Part shown: positions 8,261 to 17,400 of the stretch, piece after piece
How the letters are laid out: every line of letters starts with the position of its first letter
Position numbering within the stretch: the stretch's first letter is position 1
Assembly: GCA_036986275.1 (NCBI GenBank)
Contig: BTRG01000005.1
Coordinates: 1 to 62,747 of the forward strand
Reading direction: 5' to 3'
DNA: 62,747 nt
From: BTRG01 sp036986275
GTDB taxonomy: Bacteria; Pseudomonadota; Gammaproteobacteria; Acidiferrobacterales; SZUA-150
Notes under the pieces: generated by a model
What the model was told of the DNA's origin: nothing
Databases searched by the model: none
What the model saw: the letters and a program-made list of their open reading frames with translations, nothing else
Program-made: the position numbers and the translations under genes

Positions 8261-9646
8261 ATGAGTGAGAAAAAACTTTGGGGTGGTCGCTTTACTGCGC
8301 CGACGGATCAGTTTGTGGAGACCTACACGGCTTCGGTTGCGTTTGATCGTCGTCTCTATCGCCAGGATATCGCCGGATCCATTGCCCACGCCACCATGTT
8401 GGCCAGGGTTGGTGTATTAACCGACACTGAGCGTGACGCTATCGTTGAGGGCCTGCAAAAGATTGAAAAGGAAATCGAGGCCGGGCGTTTTGAATGGCGG
8501 ATAGAGAGGGAAGACGTGCATATGAATGTCGAGGCGCGCCTGATTGAGTTAATAGGCGACCTTGGCAAGAAGCTGCATACAGGACGTTCGCGCAATGACC
8601 AGGTCGCGACCGATATACGCCTGTATGTGCGTGATGGTATTGATGCCATTGATGCAGGGTTGCAAGCCTTGCAGGAGCGTTTGCTGGACGTGGCCGAGCA
8701 TGAGGTCGAGACTCTCATGCCGGGATTTACGCATTTGCAAGTGGCACAGCCGGTGACACTGGGGCATCACATCATGGCCTGGTATGAAATGCTAAGCCGT
8801 GACAGGGCGCGTTTTCAGGACTGTCGAAAACGGGTCAATATCATGCCCTTGGGTGCCGCCGCACTGGCCGGCACCAGCTATCCTCTGGACAGGACCTATA
8901 CCGCCAAGATGCTGGGGTTTGATGCACCGGCGAGGAATTCACTGGACGCCGTCTCCGATCGTGACTTTGTCATTGAGTTTATTTCTGCGTCCTCCCTGTT
9001 GATGACGCATCTGTCGCGTATATCCGAGGAACTGATTATTTGGTCATCGACACAGTTTGGTTTTGTTGAGCTGGGTGATGCCTATTGCACCGGTTCGTCC
9101 ATTATGCCGCAGAAGAAAAATCCTGATGTACCTGAACTGGTACGGGGCAAGACCGGTCGTGTGACAGGTGCGCTGATGAGCATGCTGATGCTGATGAAGG
9201 CACAGCCCCTTGCCTATAACAAGGACAATCAGGAAGACAAGGAGCCCCTGTTCGACGTCATGGACACGGTACTGGATACCTTACAGGTCTATACCGGCAT
9301 GATGGGTGATATCACTTTTCATCGTGAAGCCATGCTGAAAGCAGCGGCCAGTGGCTTTTCTACTGCCACCGATCTCGCCGATTACCTGGTGCGACAGGGA
9401 CTGCCCTTTCGGGACGCCCATGAAGTCGTAGGCCGGTTGGTGGCGCTGGGTGTGAAGGCCGGTCGCGATTTATCCGAAATGTCACTGCATGAACTACAGG
9501 CCGCCAGCGATGTAATTCAGGAAGATGTGTTTGCGGTGTTGACCTTGGCGGGGTCGGTGGCGGCACGCTCGCATCTGGGCGGTACAGCGCCGGAGCAGGT
9601 GCGTCAGGCCATTGCCGAGGCACGCCAACAGCTGTCCGATTTATAA
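8261..9646 (+). CDS. argH: Argininosuccinate lyase
   Basis: A 461-residue cytoplasmic enzyme that splits argininosuccinate into arginine and fumarate, the last step of arginine synthesis. The N-terminus KLWGGRF, the signature GSSIMPQKKNPD (fumarase/aspartase superfamily, containing the catalytic Ser) and TGRSRNDQVATD are all present. I choose the ATG at 8261 over the in-frame GTG at 8255 because family members begin right before KLWGGRF. It is followed six bases later by the MazG-like gene. Its position next to AlgZ/AlgR-type genes is conserved in pseudomonads. Confidence 0.98.
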   Translation: MSEKKLWGGRFTAPTDQFVETYTASVAFDRRLYRQDIAGSIAHATMLARVGVLTDTERDAIVEGLQKIEKEIEAGRFEWRIEREDVHMNVEARLIELIGDLGKKLHTGRSRNDQVATDIRLYVRDGIDAIDAGLQALQERLLDVAEHEVETLMPGFTHLQVAQPVTLGHHIMAWYEMLSRDRARFQDCRKRVNIMPLGAAALAGTSYPLDRTYTAKMLGFDAPARNSLDAVSDRDFVIEFISASSLLMTHLSRISEELIIWSSTQFGFVELGDAYCTGSSIMPQKKNPDVPELVRGKTGRVTGALMSMLMLMKAQPLAYNKDNQEDKEPLFDVMDTVLDTLQVYTGMMGDITFHREAMLKAAASGFSTATDLADYLVRQGLPFRDAHEVVGRLVALGVKAGRDLSEMSLHELQAASDVIQEDVFAVLTLAGSVAARSHLGGTAPEQVRQAIAEARQQLSDL

Positions 9647-9651
9647 ACAAC

Positions 9652-10020
9652 GTGGTCAAGCCATATTCCAGTGATCGGTATGACGGCGTCAGGCCTGATA
9701 TCGAGGTCTTGAGCCGGCGTTTAAAGGAATTCGCCCGGCAAAGAAACTGGGAGCAGTATCACACGCCCAAGAATCTGGTGATGGCCCTGAGTGTCGAGGC
9801 CGCTGAATTACTGGAACATTTTCAGTGGCGGTCGCCCGAGGCTTCAAGCATGCTGGATAGCGCGACCCGTGAAGAAGTGGCCATGGAAATGGCCGATGTG
9901 TTTATTTATTTGCTCAGGTTGGCAGAATGCCTGGATATTGACCTCAAGGCTGCAACGGAGCGCAAGATTGCGATCAATGAACAGCGGTTCCCTCCCGGAC
10001 AGCAATCAGACAACAGTTAA
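9652..10020 (+). CDS. MazG-like nucleotide pyrophosphohydrolase
   Basis: A 122-residue all-alpha protein with the metal-binding pattern of MazG/dUTPase-like enzymes: VEAAELLEHFQW followed by EEVAMEMADVFIYLLRLAE (ExxE and ExxxD acids). These single-domain enzymes hydrolyse nucleoside triphosphates to monophosphates and are thought to clean non-canonical nucleotides from the pool. The start is a GTG at 9652, five bases after the argH stop, without a good ribosome-binding site; coupling to argH translation is likely. Substrate is unknown. Confidence 0.85.
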   Translation: MVKPYSSDRYDGVRPDIEVLSRRLKEFARQRNWEQYHTPKNLVMALSVEAAELLEHFQWRSPEASSMLDSATREEVAMEMADVFIYLLRLAECLDIDLKAATERKIAINEQRFPPGQQSDNS

Positions 10021-10122
10021 TAAAAAGGACATCGAATTTGAATGGAGTTCGCAGGGTAGGCATGATTTCTGCATTCTGTTTTCCCTGTGAAAAGAAACTG
10101 CCGCGAATCAGATAGGATAGGA

Positions 10123-10302
10123 ATGAGTGATAAGCCAAATATCCCGGGGACACCCAGTTTTGAAGAACGTCGTTCTGGCCGTGATCGTCGGCACACCCAT
10201 GATCGCCGCGGCGGTTTGCGCTGGGACCCCAGCTCCAGGGAACGCCGGTCTGGCAATGACAGGCGCAGGCCGGCGGTGCCCGCTGCGGACGAAACCGAAT
10301 AA
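10123..10302 (+). CDS. Small Arg/Asp-rich protein with a repeated RRSGxDRR motif
   Basis: A 59-residue protein starting at ATG 10123, with a purine-rich ATAGGA just upstream; an in-frame GTG at 10087 would add 12 residues. The motifs ERRSGRDRR and ERRSGNDRR occur about 28 residues apart, with HDRRGG between them. Short RRSGxDRR segments are common in proteobacterial proteins of unknown function. No membrane segment, signal peptide or known fold is visible. It is highly charged and could bind nucleic acid or acidic partners, but that is a guess. Confidence 0.5.
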   Translation: MSDKPNIPGTPSFEERRSGRDRRHTHDRRGGLRWDPSSRERRSGNDRRRPAVPAADETE

Positions 10303-10413
10303 ACCCTGCTGCTTCTATCCGGGATTTTACTACCCGGTCCTCCGTTACTAAATTACCCGGGCGCCACGGAATTGCGTACAATCGCGGGCCAACGTGACCA
10401 TGGATGATGTGTT

Positions 10414-10734
10414 ATGAGAACCGGGGCGTACATTTACGCAGGAATGGCGGGGTCTGTATTGCTCGTGTTGACGGCTTGTGGTTCAGAGCAACTGGCGCAA
10501 ACACGCGAACAGGCGGCACTGGAACAAAAAGCAATCAAGCTGGAGCGAACGCTGTATGAGAATGAAACACAGTTGTCAATTCTGAAACAACGATGCGCTG
10601 GTAATCTTGATACAGAGGTGGCTGAGCTTAAGCAGGCACTGCATGCAGTGACCTCGGAGCTGGTTCGGGTTAAAGTGGATCGCGACAAGCTTAAACGCGA
10701 GCTTACAACCTACAAAAAAACAACTCTACAGTAA
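10414..10734 (+). CDS. Small coiled-coil lipoprotein
   Basis: A 106-residue protein whose N-terminal hydrophobic segment ends in the lipobox LTAC at about 19-22, followed by GSEQ. No Asp at +2 is present, so outer-membrane sorting is expected. The mature part is predicted to be a continuous helix or coiled coil (heptad-like Leu, Ala and charged residues from about 30 to 100) with one Cys in the middle (QRCAG). No family was recognised. It has the look of a small structural or assembly lipoprotein. Confidence 0.65.
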   Translation: MRTGAYIYAGMAGSVLLVLTACGSEQLAQTREQAALEQKAIKLERTLYENETQLSILKQRCAGNLDTEVAELKQALHAVTSELVRVKVDRDKLKRELTTYKKTTLQ

Positions 10735-10767
10735 GAGCAAATTGCTGATAATTAAACTATTAGTGCC

Positions 10768-11046
10768 ATGGGCCATTTTATTAACTTTCAGTGTCCGTAT
10801 TGTGGTTACAGTGAAGAGAAGGTGCCACTGGGTCAGAGTCGACAGACCGGAAAATCATTAACATTATTTAAGTGTGAGCCATGCCGCAGCTTGGGTAGTG
10901 CCTGGATAGTGAAAGGCGATAAACCCCGTTGCAGCGTTTGTTACGATGAGAACATTGTCCTGCTGGGTGATGATGTGTCGCAAACGGATTGCCCTAAATG
11001 TGGCGAGACAGTCATTATTCGCAAGCTCGATGAACTTTGGGAGTAA
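10768..11046 (+). CDS. Small zinc-ribbon protein
   Basis: A 92-residue protein with four Cys pairs: CPYC (about 9-12), CEPC (about 36-39), CSVC (about 55-58) and CPKC (about 75-78). These would form two zinc ribbons. Such proteins may bind nucleic acids or serve as scaffolds; no specific family was recognised. The stop lies about 40 bases before the start of the saccharopine-dehydrogenase-like gene. Confidence 0.6.
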   Translation: MGHFINFQCPYCGYSEEKVPLGQSRQTGKSLTLFKCEPCRSLGSAWIVKGDKPRCSVCYDENIVLLGDDVSQTDCPKCGETVIIRKLDELWE

Positions 11047-11084
11047 ATGATAGTGTCTTGTATCGCATTTATATAAATAGTTAT

Positions 11085-12176
11085 ATGTTAGAAGACGCAA
11101 AGAAAGTGCTGGTGCTGGGCGGTCATGGCCGTTATGGCAATAAAATTTCCCAGACATTGGCGGACATCAAAGGGGTCCATTGTGTGGCGGCGGGTAGACA
11201 CCCGCCCAGTCGTAGCAAATGGGATAATCGTATCACCCATATTGCCTTGAATGTTGAGGATCCAGGCTCGCTACGCTCTGCGCTGGCCGACAGTTTTATC
11301 GTTATCAATGCCAGTGGTGTCCCCGCTGAAAGTTCAGTGTCTATAGCCATGTTATGCCTGGAAGCAGGTGTGCACTATATTGATTTGTCCGACAGTCGCC
11401 ATTTGTTGCAGGAGATCGTGCGTTTGAATCGCAAAGCCATAAATGCCAATGTGTGTTTTGTATCGGGTGCCGCTTCAGTGCCCGCGATTTCAAGTTTGCT
11501 GGTGGATACTGTCATTACAGATTTTGATCGTGTTAACGAAATACAGGTATTCAAGTCTCCCGGGAATAACAATATTGGTGGTGCCGGCACGTTGGTGACC
11601 GAGCTGGAACAAGCAGGGCGGAGCGTGCGTTTGAAGGAAAGTGGACGTTGGCGTGAAGTTCCGGGCTGGAGCCGGCCGTTGATGGTGCGTTTTCCGAAGC
11701 CGGTGGGTTTGCGTCGTCTGTATTTATGCGATGCTCCAGACCTGGATATTTTTCCACAACGCTATGGTGCCAGCACCGTGACCTATCGTACGGGCTACGA
11801 GCTCAACATCCTTAATTTTGGTATTTCCTTTCTGGCCTGGCTAAAGAAGCGGAAGCGGTTACGTGATCCGGCAAGGCTGGCCCCGGGTTTGTTGTGGGTG
11901 GGGCGCTGGTTTCGCCGATTTGGCAGTGATCGGGATGCCGTGGGAATACACATCAAGGGCCAGCGTGATGGCGTTGACACCCAGCATGCGGTTTACATGA
12001 TAGGCAAGGACGGCAGTGGTCTGGCCATTGCTACCAGCCCGGTGATAGCGCTGACACGTCACTGGATAGAGCAAGGCCCGGATGAACCGGGTGCTTTCGG
12101 TGCCCAAGATGTGTTGCGCCTGCAAGATATAAGAGATGTACTGAAAGATCAGGACGTGGTGTTGGTCAGGCAATAA
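11085..12176 (+). CDS. Saccharopine-dehydrogenase-like NAD(P)-binding protein
   Basis: A 363-residue protein from the ATG at 11085 (an upstream in-frame GTG at 11037 overlaps the zinc-ribbon gene and adds nothing conserved). The N-terminus VLVLGGHGRYGNKISQTL is a Rossmann dinucleotide-binding motif. The segment VVINASGVPAESSVSIAMLCLEAG, here quoted only in part, matches the family pattern NASGV...ACLEAGVHYIDLSD. The reaction is unknown: members include saccharopine reductases and many uncharacterised oxidoreductases. The C-terminal part is the usual dimerisation and substrate domain. Confidence 0.75.
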   Translation: MLEDAKKVLVLGGHGRYGNKISQTLADIKGVHCVAAGRHPPSRSKWDNRITHIALNVEDPGSLRSALADSFIVINASGVPAESSVSIAMLCLEAGVHYIDLSDSRHLLQEIVRLNRKAINANVCFVSGAASVPAISSLLVDTVITDFDRVNEIQVFKSPGNNNIGGAGTLVTELEQAGRSVRLKESGRWREVPGWSRPLMVRFPKPVGLRRLYLCDAPDLDIFPQRYGASTVTYRTGYELNILNFGISFLAWLKKRKRLRDPARLAPGLLWVGRWFRRFGSDRDAVGIHIKGQRDGVDTQHAVYMIGKDGSGLAIATSPVIALTRHWIEQGPDEPGAFGAQDVLRLQDIRDVLKDQDVVLVRQ

Positions 12177-12254
12177 GCAGTATATATAGGGTTTTGAGGC
12201 TGGATGTTAACAAGTGTCGGCGTTAAGCTTGGTCACTGGGTATAAGAGGTTGCT

Positions 12255-12401
12255 ATGGGCCTGAATATACAACATGACAGCCTGATATTGGTGCTGGCGA
12301 GCTGTTTGCTACTGACGGCCTGTGGAAAAAAGGGGCCTTTGTATTTGCCAGATGATACGCAGAAGACAGAGCAAAGGCAGGCAAAAGAGAACAATACATA
12401 A
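12255..12401 (+). CDS. lptM: LPS translocon maturation chaperone LptM (YifL-like lipoprotein)
   Basis: A 48-residue lipoprotein. The hydrophobic signal ends in LLLTAC, and the mature N-terminus CGKKGPLYLP is the hallmark of the YifL/LptM family, which in E. coli binds LptD-LptE and assists its oxidative maturation in the outer membrane. AAGAGG precedes the ATG at 12255 by seven bases. The position upstream of lysA and dapF is the classical location of this gene. It is short and easily missed. Confidence 0.9.
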   Translation: MGLNIQHDSLILVLASCLLLTACGKKGPLYLPDDTQKTEQRQAKENNT

Positions 12402-12507
12402 TTTTTAATCTCTGAGGGTTGTGTCCCCGCAGCTTGCCGCGAAAGTCGTCATTCCGCTTCGGGTCAACAAAGCCTGTGCCGGGCTTGCACCCACAGGGCA
12501 GAATCAC

Positions 12508-12547
<40 letters not shown>

Positions 12548-12653
12548 GTGATGTGATGAAGTTATTACTCTGTCAGCTTGTGGCGGGGAAGTTTAATAGC
12601 CATGTTGTTATAATAATTGTCGTTAGGACTTTATTTAATCAAGATAGAATTTC

Positions 12654-13919
12654 GTGGAACCCTTCTCCTACATTGATGATCAGCTTTATGCTGAGGGTGT
12701 TTCTGTTGCCAGTCTGGCGGAGGCGGTGGGAACACCCTTCTATGTATACTCGCGTGGCACGATAGAGGCCCAGTGGCGCGCTTACGATGAGGCCTTTGCC
12801 GGGCGTGACCATCTTGTTTGCTATGCAGTCAAGGCAAACAGTAACCTGGCGGTATTGAATATACTGGCCAAACTGGGGTCGGGTTTCGATATTGTCTCGG
12901 AAGGTGAGCTTGAGCGTGTGTTACGTGCCGGAGGCGATGCATCCAGGGTGGTGTACTCGGGTGTAGGCAAGACTGCGCGCGAAATAAAGCGTGCGCTGGA
13001 GGCCGGTATCGCCTGCTTTAATGTTGAATCCGAAGAAGAGCTGGATCGCATTAACGGGATTGCCGGCGAATGCGGGCGTGTGGCGCCTGTTTCCCTGCGA
13101 GTGAATCCCGATGTCGATCCCAATACCCATCCCTATATTTCAACTGGCCTCAAGGAAAGCAAGTTCGGTATTCCCATGGGCCAGGCAGCGGGACTCTATG
13201 AACATGCAACAACATTGCCCCATGTCAACGCTGTGGGCGTGGCCTGCCACATAGGATCACAGCTGACAGAAATAGACCCCTATCTTGAGGCCCTGGACCG
13301 TGTGCTGGAGCTTGTCGGTGAACTCATGGATGGCGGTATTGAGTTGCAGTCTCTGGACCTTGGCGGCGGTTTGGGTGTTAGTTATTACGATGAAGACCCG
13401 CCAGAGCCGGATGATCTGGTAATGGCGCTGATGGAACGCATGCAGGATATGGGGTCGCGCTATCAGCAATTACGTTTCATTGTTGAACCCGGTCGCTCAA
13501 TCATCGGCAACGCAGGTTTGCTGATTACCCAGGTGCAATACGTCAAACATACGGAGGCCCGTAATTTTATGGTCGTGGATGCGGCCATGAATGACCTGCT
13601 GCGTCCGGCTGTCTATGATGCCTGGCATGAAATAGTGCCGGTCGTGCAGACAGATGTGAGTGATGGCAATATTTATGATGTCGTTGGACCTGTTTGTGAG
13701 AGTGGTGATTTTCTGGGCCGACAGCGTGAACTCTCTGCTGTTTCCGGTGATTTGCTGGCGGTGTTGTCGGTCGGTGCCTATGGCGCCAGCATGAGTTCTA
13801 ACTACAATACACGCCCAAGGGTACCCGAGATTATGGTCTCCGGTGATCATTATCATGTGGTTCGCCGGCGCGAAAAGATCGATGACCTGGTCGCTCTGGA
13901 GAGCCTCTGCCCTGATTAG
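12654..13919 (+). CDS. lysA: Diaminopimelate decarboxylase
   Basis: A 421-residue PLP enzyme that decarboxylates meso-diaminopimelate to lysine. The PLP lysine is K60 in CYAVKANSN. HIGSQLTE, the glycine-rich LDLGGGLGVSY, EPGRSIIGNAG and CESGDFLGR are the expected substrate and cofactor contacts. The start is a GTG at 12654. A TATAAT sequence lies at 12609-12614. The gene follows lptM, the usual arrangement, but here is separated from dapF by two small genes. Confidence 0.97.
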   Translation: MEPFSYIDDQLYAEGVSVASLAEAVGTPFYVYSRGTIEAQWRAYDEAFAGRDHLVCYAVKANSNLAVLNILAKLGSGFDIVSEGELERVLRAGGDASRVVYSGVGKTAREIKRALEAGIACFNVESEEELDRINGIAGECGRVAPVSLRVNPDVDPNTHPYISTGLKESKFGIPMGQAAGLYEHATTLPHVNAVGVACHIGSQLTEIDPYLEALDRVLELVGELMDGGIELQSLDLGGGLGVSYYDEDPPEPDDLVMALMERMQDMGSRYQQLRFIVEPGRSIIGNAGLLITQVQYVKHTEARNFMVVDAAMNDLLRPAVYDAWHEIVPVVQTDVSDGNIYDVVGPVCESGDFLGRQRELSAVSGDLLAVLSVGAYGASMSSNYNTRPRVPEIMVSGDHYHVVRRREKIDDLVALESLCPD

Positions 13920-13943
13920 CCTCGGTGTTGCCTCTCTCCGACC

Positions 13944-14366
13944 ATGACCAGTTTCACAAACCCTGACGATGACAGACTAAGGGCACTATTCAAGCAGCCA
14001 CTATCTATCGCCGTTATCGGTCTGTCGCCCAAGCCGGCACGACCGAGCTCTCGTGTTGCCAGGGCCATGCAGCAGGCAGGCCATACCATCATTCCAGTGC
14101 GCCCCGCCGTTAGCGAAGTCCTGGGTGAAAAGGCCCATGCACGCCTGCTGGACCTGCCCGATCTGCCGGATATCGTTAATGTATTTCGCGCCCCGGAATA
14201 CGTGGATGACATTGTCGACAGTTGTATAGCCTTGGGCTGCAAGGTGTTATGGCTGCAAGAGGGTGTCATCAACCTGACCGCGGCGCAGTGTGCGCAGGCA
14301 GCAGGTATGCTGGTCATTATGGATAAATGCCTGATCAAGGAATACCGTCGATTGGCTCCGTCCTGA
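13944..14366 (+). CDS. CoA-binding-domain protein, YccU-like
   Basis: A 140-residue Rossmann-fold protein: IAVIGLSPKPARPS near the start is the phosphate loop, and VNVFRAPEYVDDIV, LWLQEGV and MDKCLIKEYRRL are typical of the CoA_binding_2 family. The molecular role of this family is unknown; it is a single-domain relative of the succinyl-CoA synthetase CoA-binding domain. It sits between lysA and dapF, 24 bases after lysA. Confidence 0.88.
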   Translation: MTSFTNPDDDRLRALFKQPLSIAVIGLSPKPARPSSRVARAMQQAGHTIIPVRPAVSEVLGEKAHARLLDLPDLPDIVNVFRAPEYVDDIVDSCIALGCKVLWLQEGVINLTAAQCAQAAGMLVIMDKCLIKEYRRLAPS

Positions 14367-14377
14367 TTAATATTTCT

Positions 14378-14629
14378 TCAATGACCCGACTGATTCCGAC
14401 GCAACCGTCGCTCTCTACGCCAACGAACAAATCGGCGTCGCAGCCGCCAATAAATGGGTGAGTTGGGAAACAACAGTATCAGCCCCAGAGGCAGCATCCA
14501 TATTCCCAGAATCGGCAGGAAGGGGCCCAGCAATCCGCCGACAATAAGCAATAGCCCCGCACACCATCGCACCCACTGATTAGGGTGATTCTTCAAGCGA
14601 TGGAAACCGCGTGTGATACGTTTTTTCAT
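14378..14629 (-). CDS. Small two-helix membrane protein (PGPGW-like)
   Basis: An 83-residue protein from the ATG at 14629 (a second ATG at 14656 would add nine residues). Two membrane segments surround the turn PFLPILG; both ends are very basic (RLRRRFVRWRRERRLRR). The pattern LLIVGGLLGPFLPILGIWMLPLGL, shown here in part, resembles small transmembrane proteins of the PGPGW type. It is antisense to the neighbouring lysine genes. Function unknown. Confidence 0.6.
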   Translation of the reverse strand: MKKRITRGFHRLKNHPNQWVRWCAGLLLIVGGLLGPFLPILGIWMLPLGLILLFPNSPIYWRLRRRFVRWRRERRLRRNQSGH

Positions 14630-14698
14630 GTGTCTACTATACCAACCGTGCGACATGATTCGGTTTCTTTGTCATGTTGTAAACGGTAACCTCATGCT

Positions 14699-15550
14699 AT
14701 GACGACGCGATTTACAAAAATGCACGGCCTGGGAAATGACTTCGTGGTGTTTAATGCGATTCACCAGTACCCGTACCTGGATCCAGTACGTATCAAGCGC
14801 CTTGCTGATCGGCATAGAGGTGTGGGTTGCGACCAGGTACTGCTGGTTGAAGCCAGTGACCGACCGCAGATGGACTTTCGTTATCGAATTTTTAATGCCG
14901 ATGGGGGTGAGGTGGAGCAGTGCGGTAATGGCCTGCGTTGTTTTGCCCGCTTCGTCCATGAGCAGGGCCTGACAGACAAGAGCGAGATCCATGTCGAGAC
15001 ACTGGGCGGTGATGCGGTGGCCTATCTTGAGGATGATGGGTTGGTCAAGGTGGATATGGGTGAACCCGAGTTTGAACCGGCGCGTATCCCCTTTGAACCT
15101 TCGGGTATGAGGCAAAATGATTTTGGGGAATACGAGCTGGAGTTGGTGAATGAAACGGTGCTGGTTTCGGTGTTATCCATGGGTAATCCCCACGCCATAC
15201 AGCAGGTGCAGGACATAGAGCAGGCGCCTGTCACCAATCAGGGAATTTTTATCCAGAATCACCGTTGCTTTCCGAAAAAGGTCAATGCCGGGTTTATGCA
15301 GGTGCTGGACCGCGAGCTTATAGCTGTGCGAGTCTATGAACGGGGTGTCGGCGAAACCCTGGCCTGTGGCACCGGCGCCTGTGCCGCCGTGGTGGCTGGA
15401 CGACAGTTGGGGTTACTGGATGAGTGCGTGAAGGTGTGTTTGCCAGGAGGTCAACTTGAGGTTCGCTGGCAGGGCGCCGGGAATTCTGTCTGGCTCACCG
15501 GTCCGGCTTCCACGGTATTTGAAGGCAGTATCAATCTGGATAGCTTATGA
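14699..15550 (+). CDS. dapF: Diaminopimelate epimerase
   Basis: A 283-residue cofactor-independent racemase converting LL- to meso-diaminopimelate for lysine and peptidoglycan. The two catalytic cysteines are C75 (NADGGEVEQCGNGLRC) and C223 (TLACGTGACAA). The N-terminus KMHGLGNDFVV is typical. The stop overlaps the next start (ATGA), so dapF, the DUF484 gene and xerC form a tight operon. Confidence 0.98.
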   Translation: MTTRFTKMHGLGNDFVVFNAIHQYPYLDPVRIKRLADRHRGVGCDQVLLVEASDRPQMDFRYRIFNADGGEVEQCGNGLRCFARFVHEQGLTDKSEIHVETLGGDAVAYLEDDGLVKVDMGEPEFEPARIPFEPSGMRQNDFGEYELELVNETVLVSVLSMGNPHAIQQVQDIEQAPVTNQGIFIQNHRCFPKKVNAGFMQVLDRELIAVRVYERGVGETLACGTGACAAVVAGRQLGLLDECVKVCLPGGQLEVRWQGAGNSVWLTGPASTVFEGSINLDSL

Positions 15551-16254
15551 CTGAGAAACTGACCGACTTTGATGTAGCCAATGATGAGGATATCGAGCAG
15601 GAAATCACCCAATATTTGCTTGACCACTCTGAGTTCTTTGAGCGCCACCCTGAGCTCCTGGCCGGGCTCCGTCTCTCCCACCCTGAATCGGGTGAGGCCG
15701 TGTCGCTGATCGAGCGACAGGTGCAGGCGCTACGCAGCCAGAAACAGCATGCATCGCAACAACTCCATGATTTGGTATGCATTGCCCGGGAAAATGACAG
15801 TGTCGCCCAGCGCCTGCATAGCTTTGCCCTGGCCATGATCGATGCGCAGGACCTAAATCAGGTGCTGGATACCGCGCGTGATATGCTGATCGTGGATTTT
15901 GCACTCGACGCCGTGGAGTTGCGTTGGCGGCCCCGGCTTGATGGCAGGTCGATAGATCATGACATTTACGGCGATGCGGACTTTGCTAATAAACTGGATC
16001 AGGCCTTTGCTGCTTCGGTGCAATCCCCCAAACCCCTTTGCGGATTACAGTACCCTGAACTGATGACCCAGGTGCTGGCTGCATCGAAAGCGCTCAAGTC
16101 CTGGTCTCTGATCCCCCTGGGTGGGGTGCCCGTGGAAGGTGTGTTGGTGTTGGCGCAACAGGATGCGGAGCGTTTTACGCCAAATATGGGCACGGCCTAT
16201 CTTGCCAAGCTGGGTGAGCTGGTTTCCCATGGTATTAAACGTTACCTGGATTAA
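15547..16254 (+). CDS. DUF484 family protein
   Basis: A 235-residue cytoplasmic protein. An N-terminal helical segment (YLLDHSEFFERHPELL, the hallmark of the family) is followed by a helix and a GAF-like domain. DUF484 proteins nearly always lie between dapF and xerC, as here, with a four-base overlap to dapF and three bases before xerC. Their role is not settled. Confidence 0.92.
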   Translation: MTEKLTDFDVANDEDIEQEITQYLLDHSEFFERHPELLAGLRLSHPESGEAVSLIERQVQALRSQKQHASQQLHDLVCIARENDSVAQRLHSFALAMIDAQDLNQVLDTARDMLIVDFALDAVELRWRPRLDGRSIDHDIYGDADFANKLDQAFAASVQSPKPLCGLQYPELMTQVLAASKALKSWSLIPLGGVPVEGVLVLAQQDAERFTPNMGTAYLAKLGELVSHGIKRYLD

Positions 16255-16257
16255 CGT

Positions 16258-17169
16258 ATGTCGCCAGACATGATGCCGTCCTTCCAGGATCTGATTGCAG
16301 GATTTATCACGCATCTCCAGTATGAACGCCGTCTGTCCCCGCACACGGTCAGTCATTATCAGCGCGACCTGAAGCGTTTTGTCGACCATTGTGCTACCCA
16401 GGACCTCCCTTGCCGGGATGTGGGGCAGGCCCATATCAGTCACTATGCCGCCAGTCTGCATCGACAGGGCTTGAGCGGCCGCAGCATACAGCGGCATTTG
16501 TCTGCCATCAGGACATTTTTTCAATACCTGATTCGGGAGGGGTGGTTGGCGAATAATCCTGCTGTGGGGGTGAAGGCGCCAAAATCCGGACGATCCCTAC
16601 CCAAGACCCTGAGTACGGACCAATTGGCGCGGCTGCTGGATGTCGATCCTGGGGAAGAGCCGCTCGCTATCCGGGACCATGCCATGCTGGAGTTGTTTTA
16701 CTCTTCCGGTCTTCGGTTAGCCGAACTGGTGCAATTGAATACCACTGATGTGGATTTGCGGGAGGCGACGCTACGGGTGACAGGCAAAGGCGCAAAGACC
16801 CGGGCCTTGCCGGTGGGGCGTAAGGCCATACAGGCCCTGGAACGCTGGCTGGGCGTGCGTACGGCGTTAGCGGCCGGGGATGAGCAGGCCATGTTCGTTG
16901 GCCGGGGCGGGCAGCGATTACAGGCCCGCGGTGTGCAGCAACGCCTGGCGTTGTGGGCACGGCGCCATGGTCTGCCCGGGCATCTGCATCCGCATATGTT
17001 ACGCCACTCATTTGCCAGCCACATGCTGGAATCCAGTTCTGATCTGCGTGCCGTACAGGAACTGCTGGGACACGCGGATATTTCCACGACCCAGGTCTAC
17101 ACCCATCTCGATTTTCAACACCTGGCCCAGGTCTATGACAAGGCTCATCCGCGGGCGCGTAAAAAATGA
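16258..17169 (+). CDS. xerC: Site-specific tyrosine recombinase XerC
   Basis: A 303-residue recombinase that resolves chromosome dimers at dif together with XerD. The N-terminal SAM-like DNA-binding domain (YERRLSPHTVSHYQRDL) is followed by the catalytic domain with Arg in SGLRLAEL, Lys in VTGKGAKTR, His and Arg in HMLRHSFASHML, His in LGHADIST and the nucleophile Tyr in TQVYTH. It ends the dapF operon. The gene is at its conserved position, so it is housekeeping rather than a mobile integrase. Confidence 0.95.
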   Translation: MSPDMMPSFQDLIAGFITHLQYERRLSPHTVSHYQRDLKRFVDHCATQDLPCRDVGQAHISHYAASLHRQGLSGRSIQRHLSAIRTFFQYLIREGWLANNPAVGVKAPKSGRSLPKTLSTDQLARLLDVDPGEEPLAIRDHAMLELFYSSGLRLAELVQLNTTDVDLREATLRVTGKGAKTRALPVGRKAIQALERWLGVRTALAAGDEQAMFVGRGGQRLQARGVQQRLALWARRHGLPGHLHPHMLRHSFASHMLESSSDLRAVQELLGHADISTTQVYTHLDFQHLAQVYDKAHPRARKK

Positions 17170-17240
17170 CCGCGGCCAAATTTTCGTAATCATCAATATT
17201 ACGTGTATACTTGCCCGGCCGTAGGGGTGCGGGAATGGTG

Positions 17241-17259
17241 CTAGCGGATCTACCGCTAG
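17241..17259. repeat. Perfect 7-bp inverted repeat between xerC and lpxC
   Basis: CTAGCGG-ATCTA-CCGCTAG forms a perfect 7-bp stem with a five-base loop, 71 bases after xerC. No T tract follows on either strand, so it is either a weak terminator of the xerC operon or a dyad-symmetric operator in the lpxC promoter region. The rest of the 231-base gap shows nothing further. Confidence 0.5.
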
Positions 17260-17400
17260 ACCGCAACGAATAACAACCAGTCGGGTCTTGTTCAGGAACC
17301 ACTGGCAGTTCAATAACTCTATGCTATATAAATAGGCAGTTAGCAGTTGCTACAGGTGACTGTGTTTATTGTAGAGAGAATAACAATTTTTTAGGGGTGA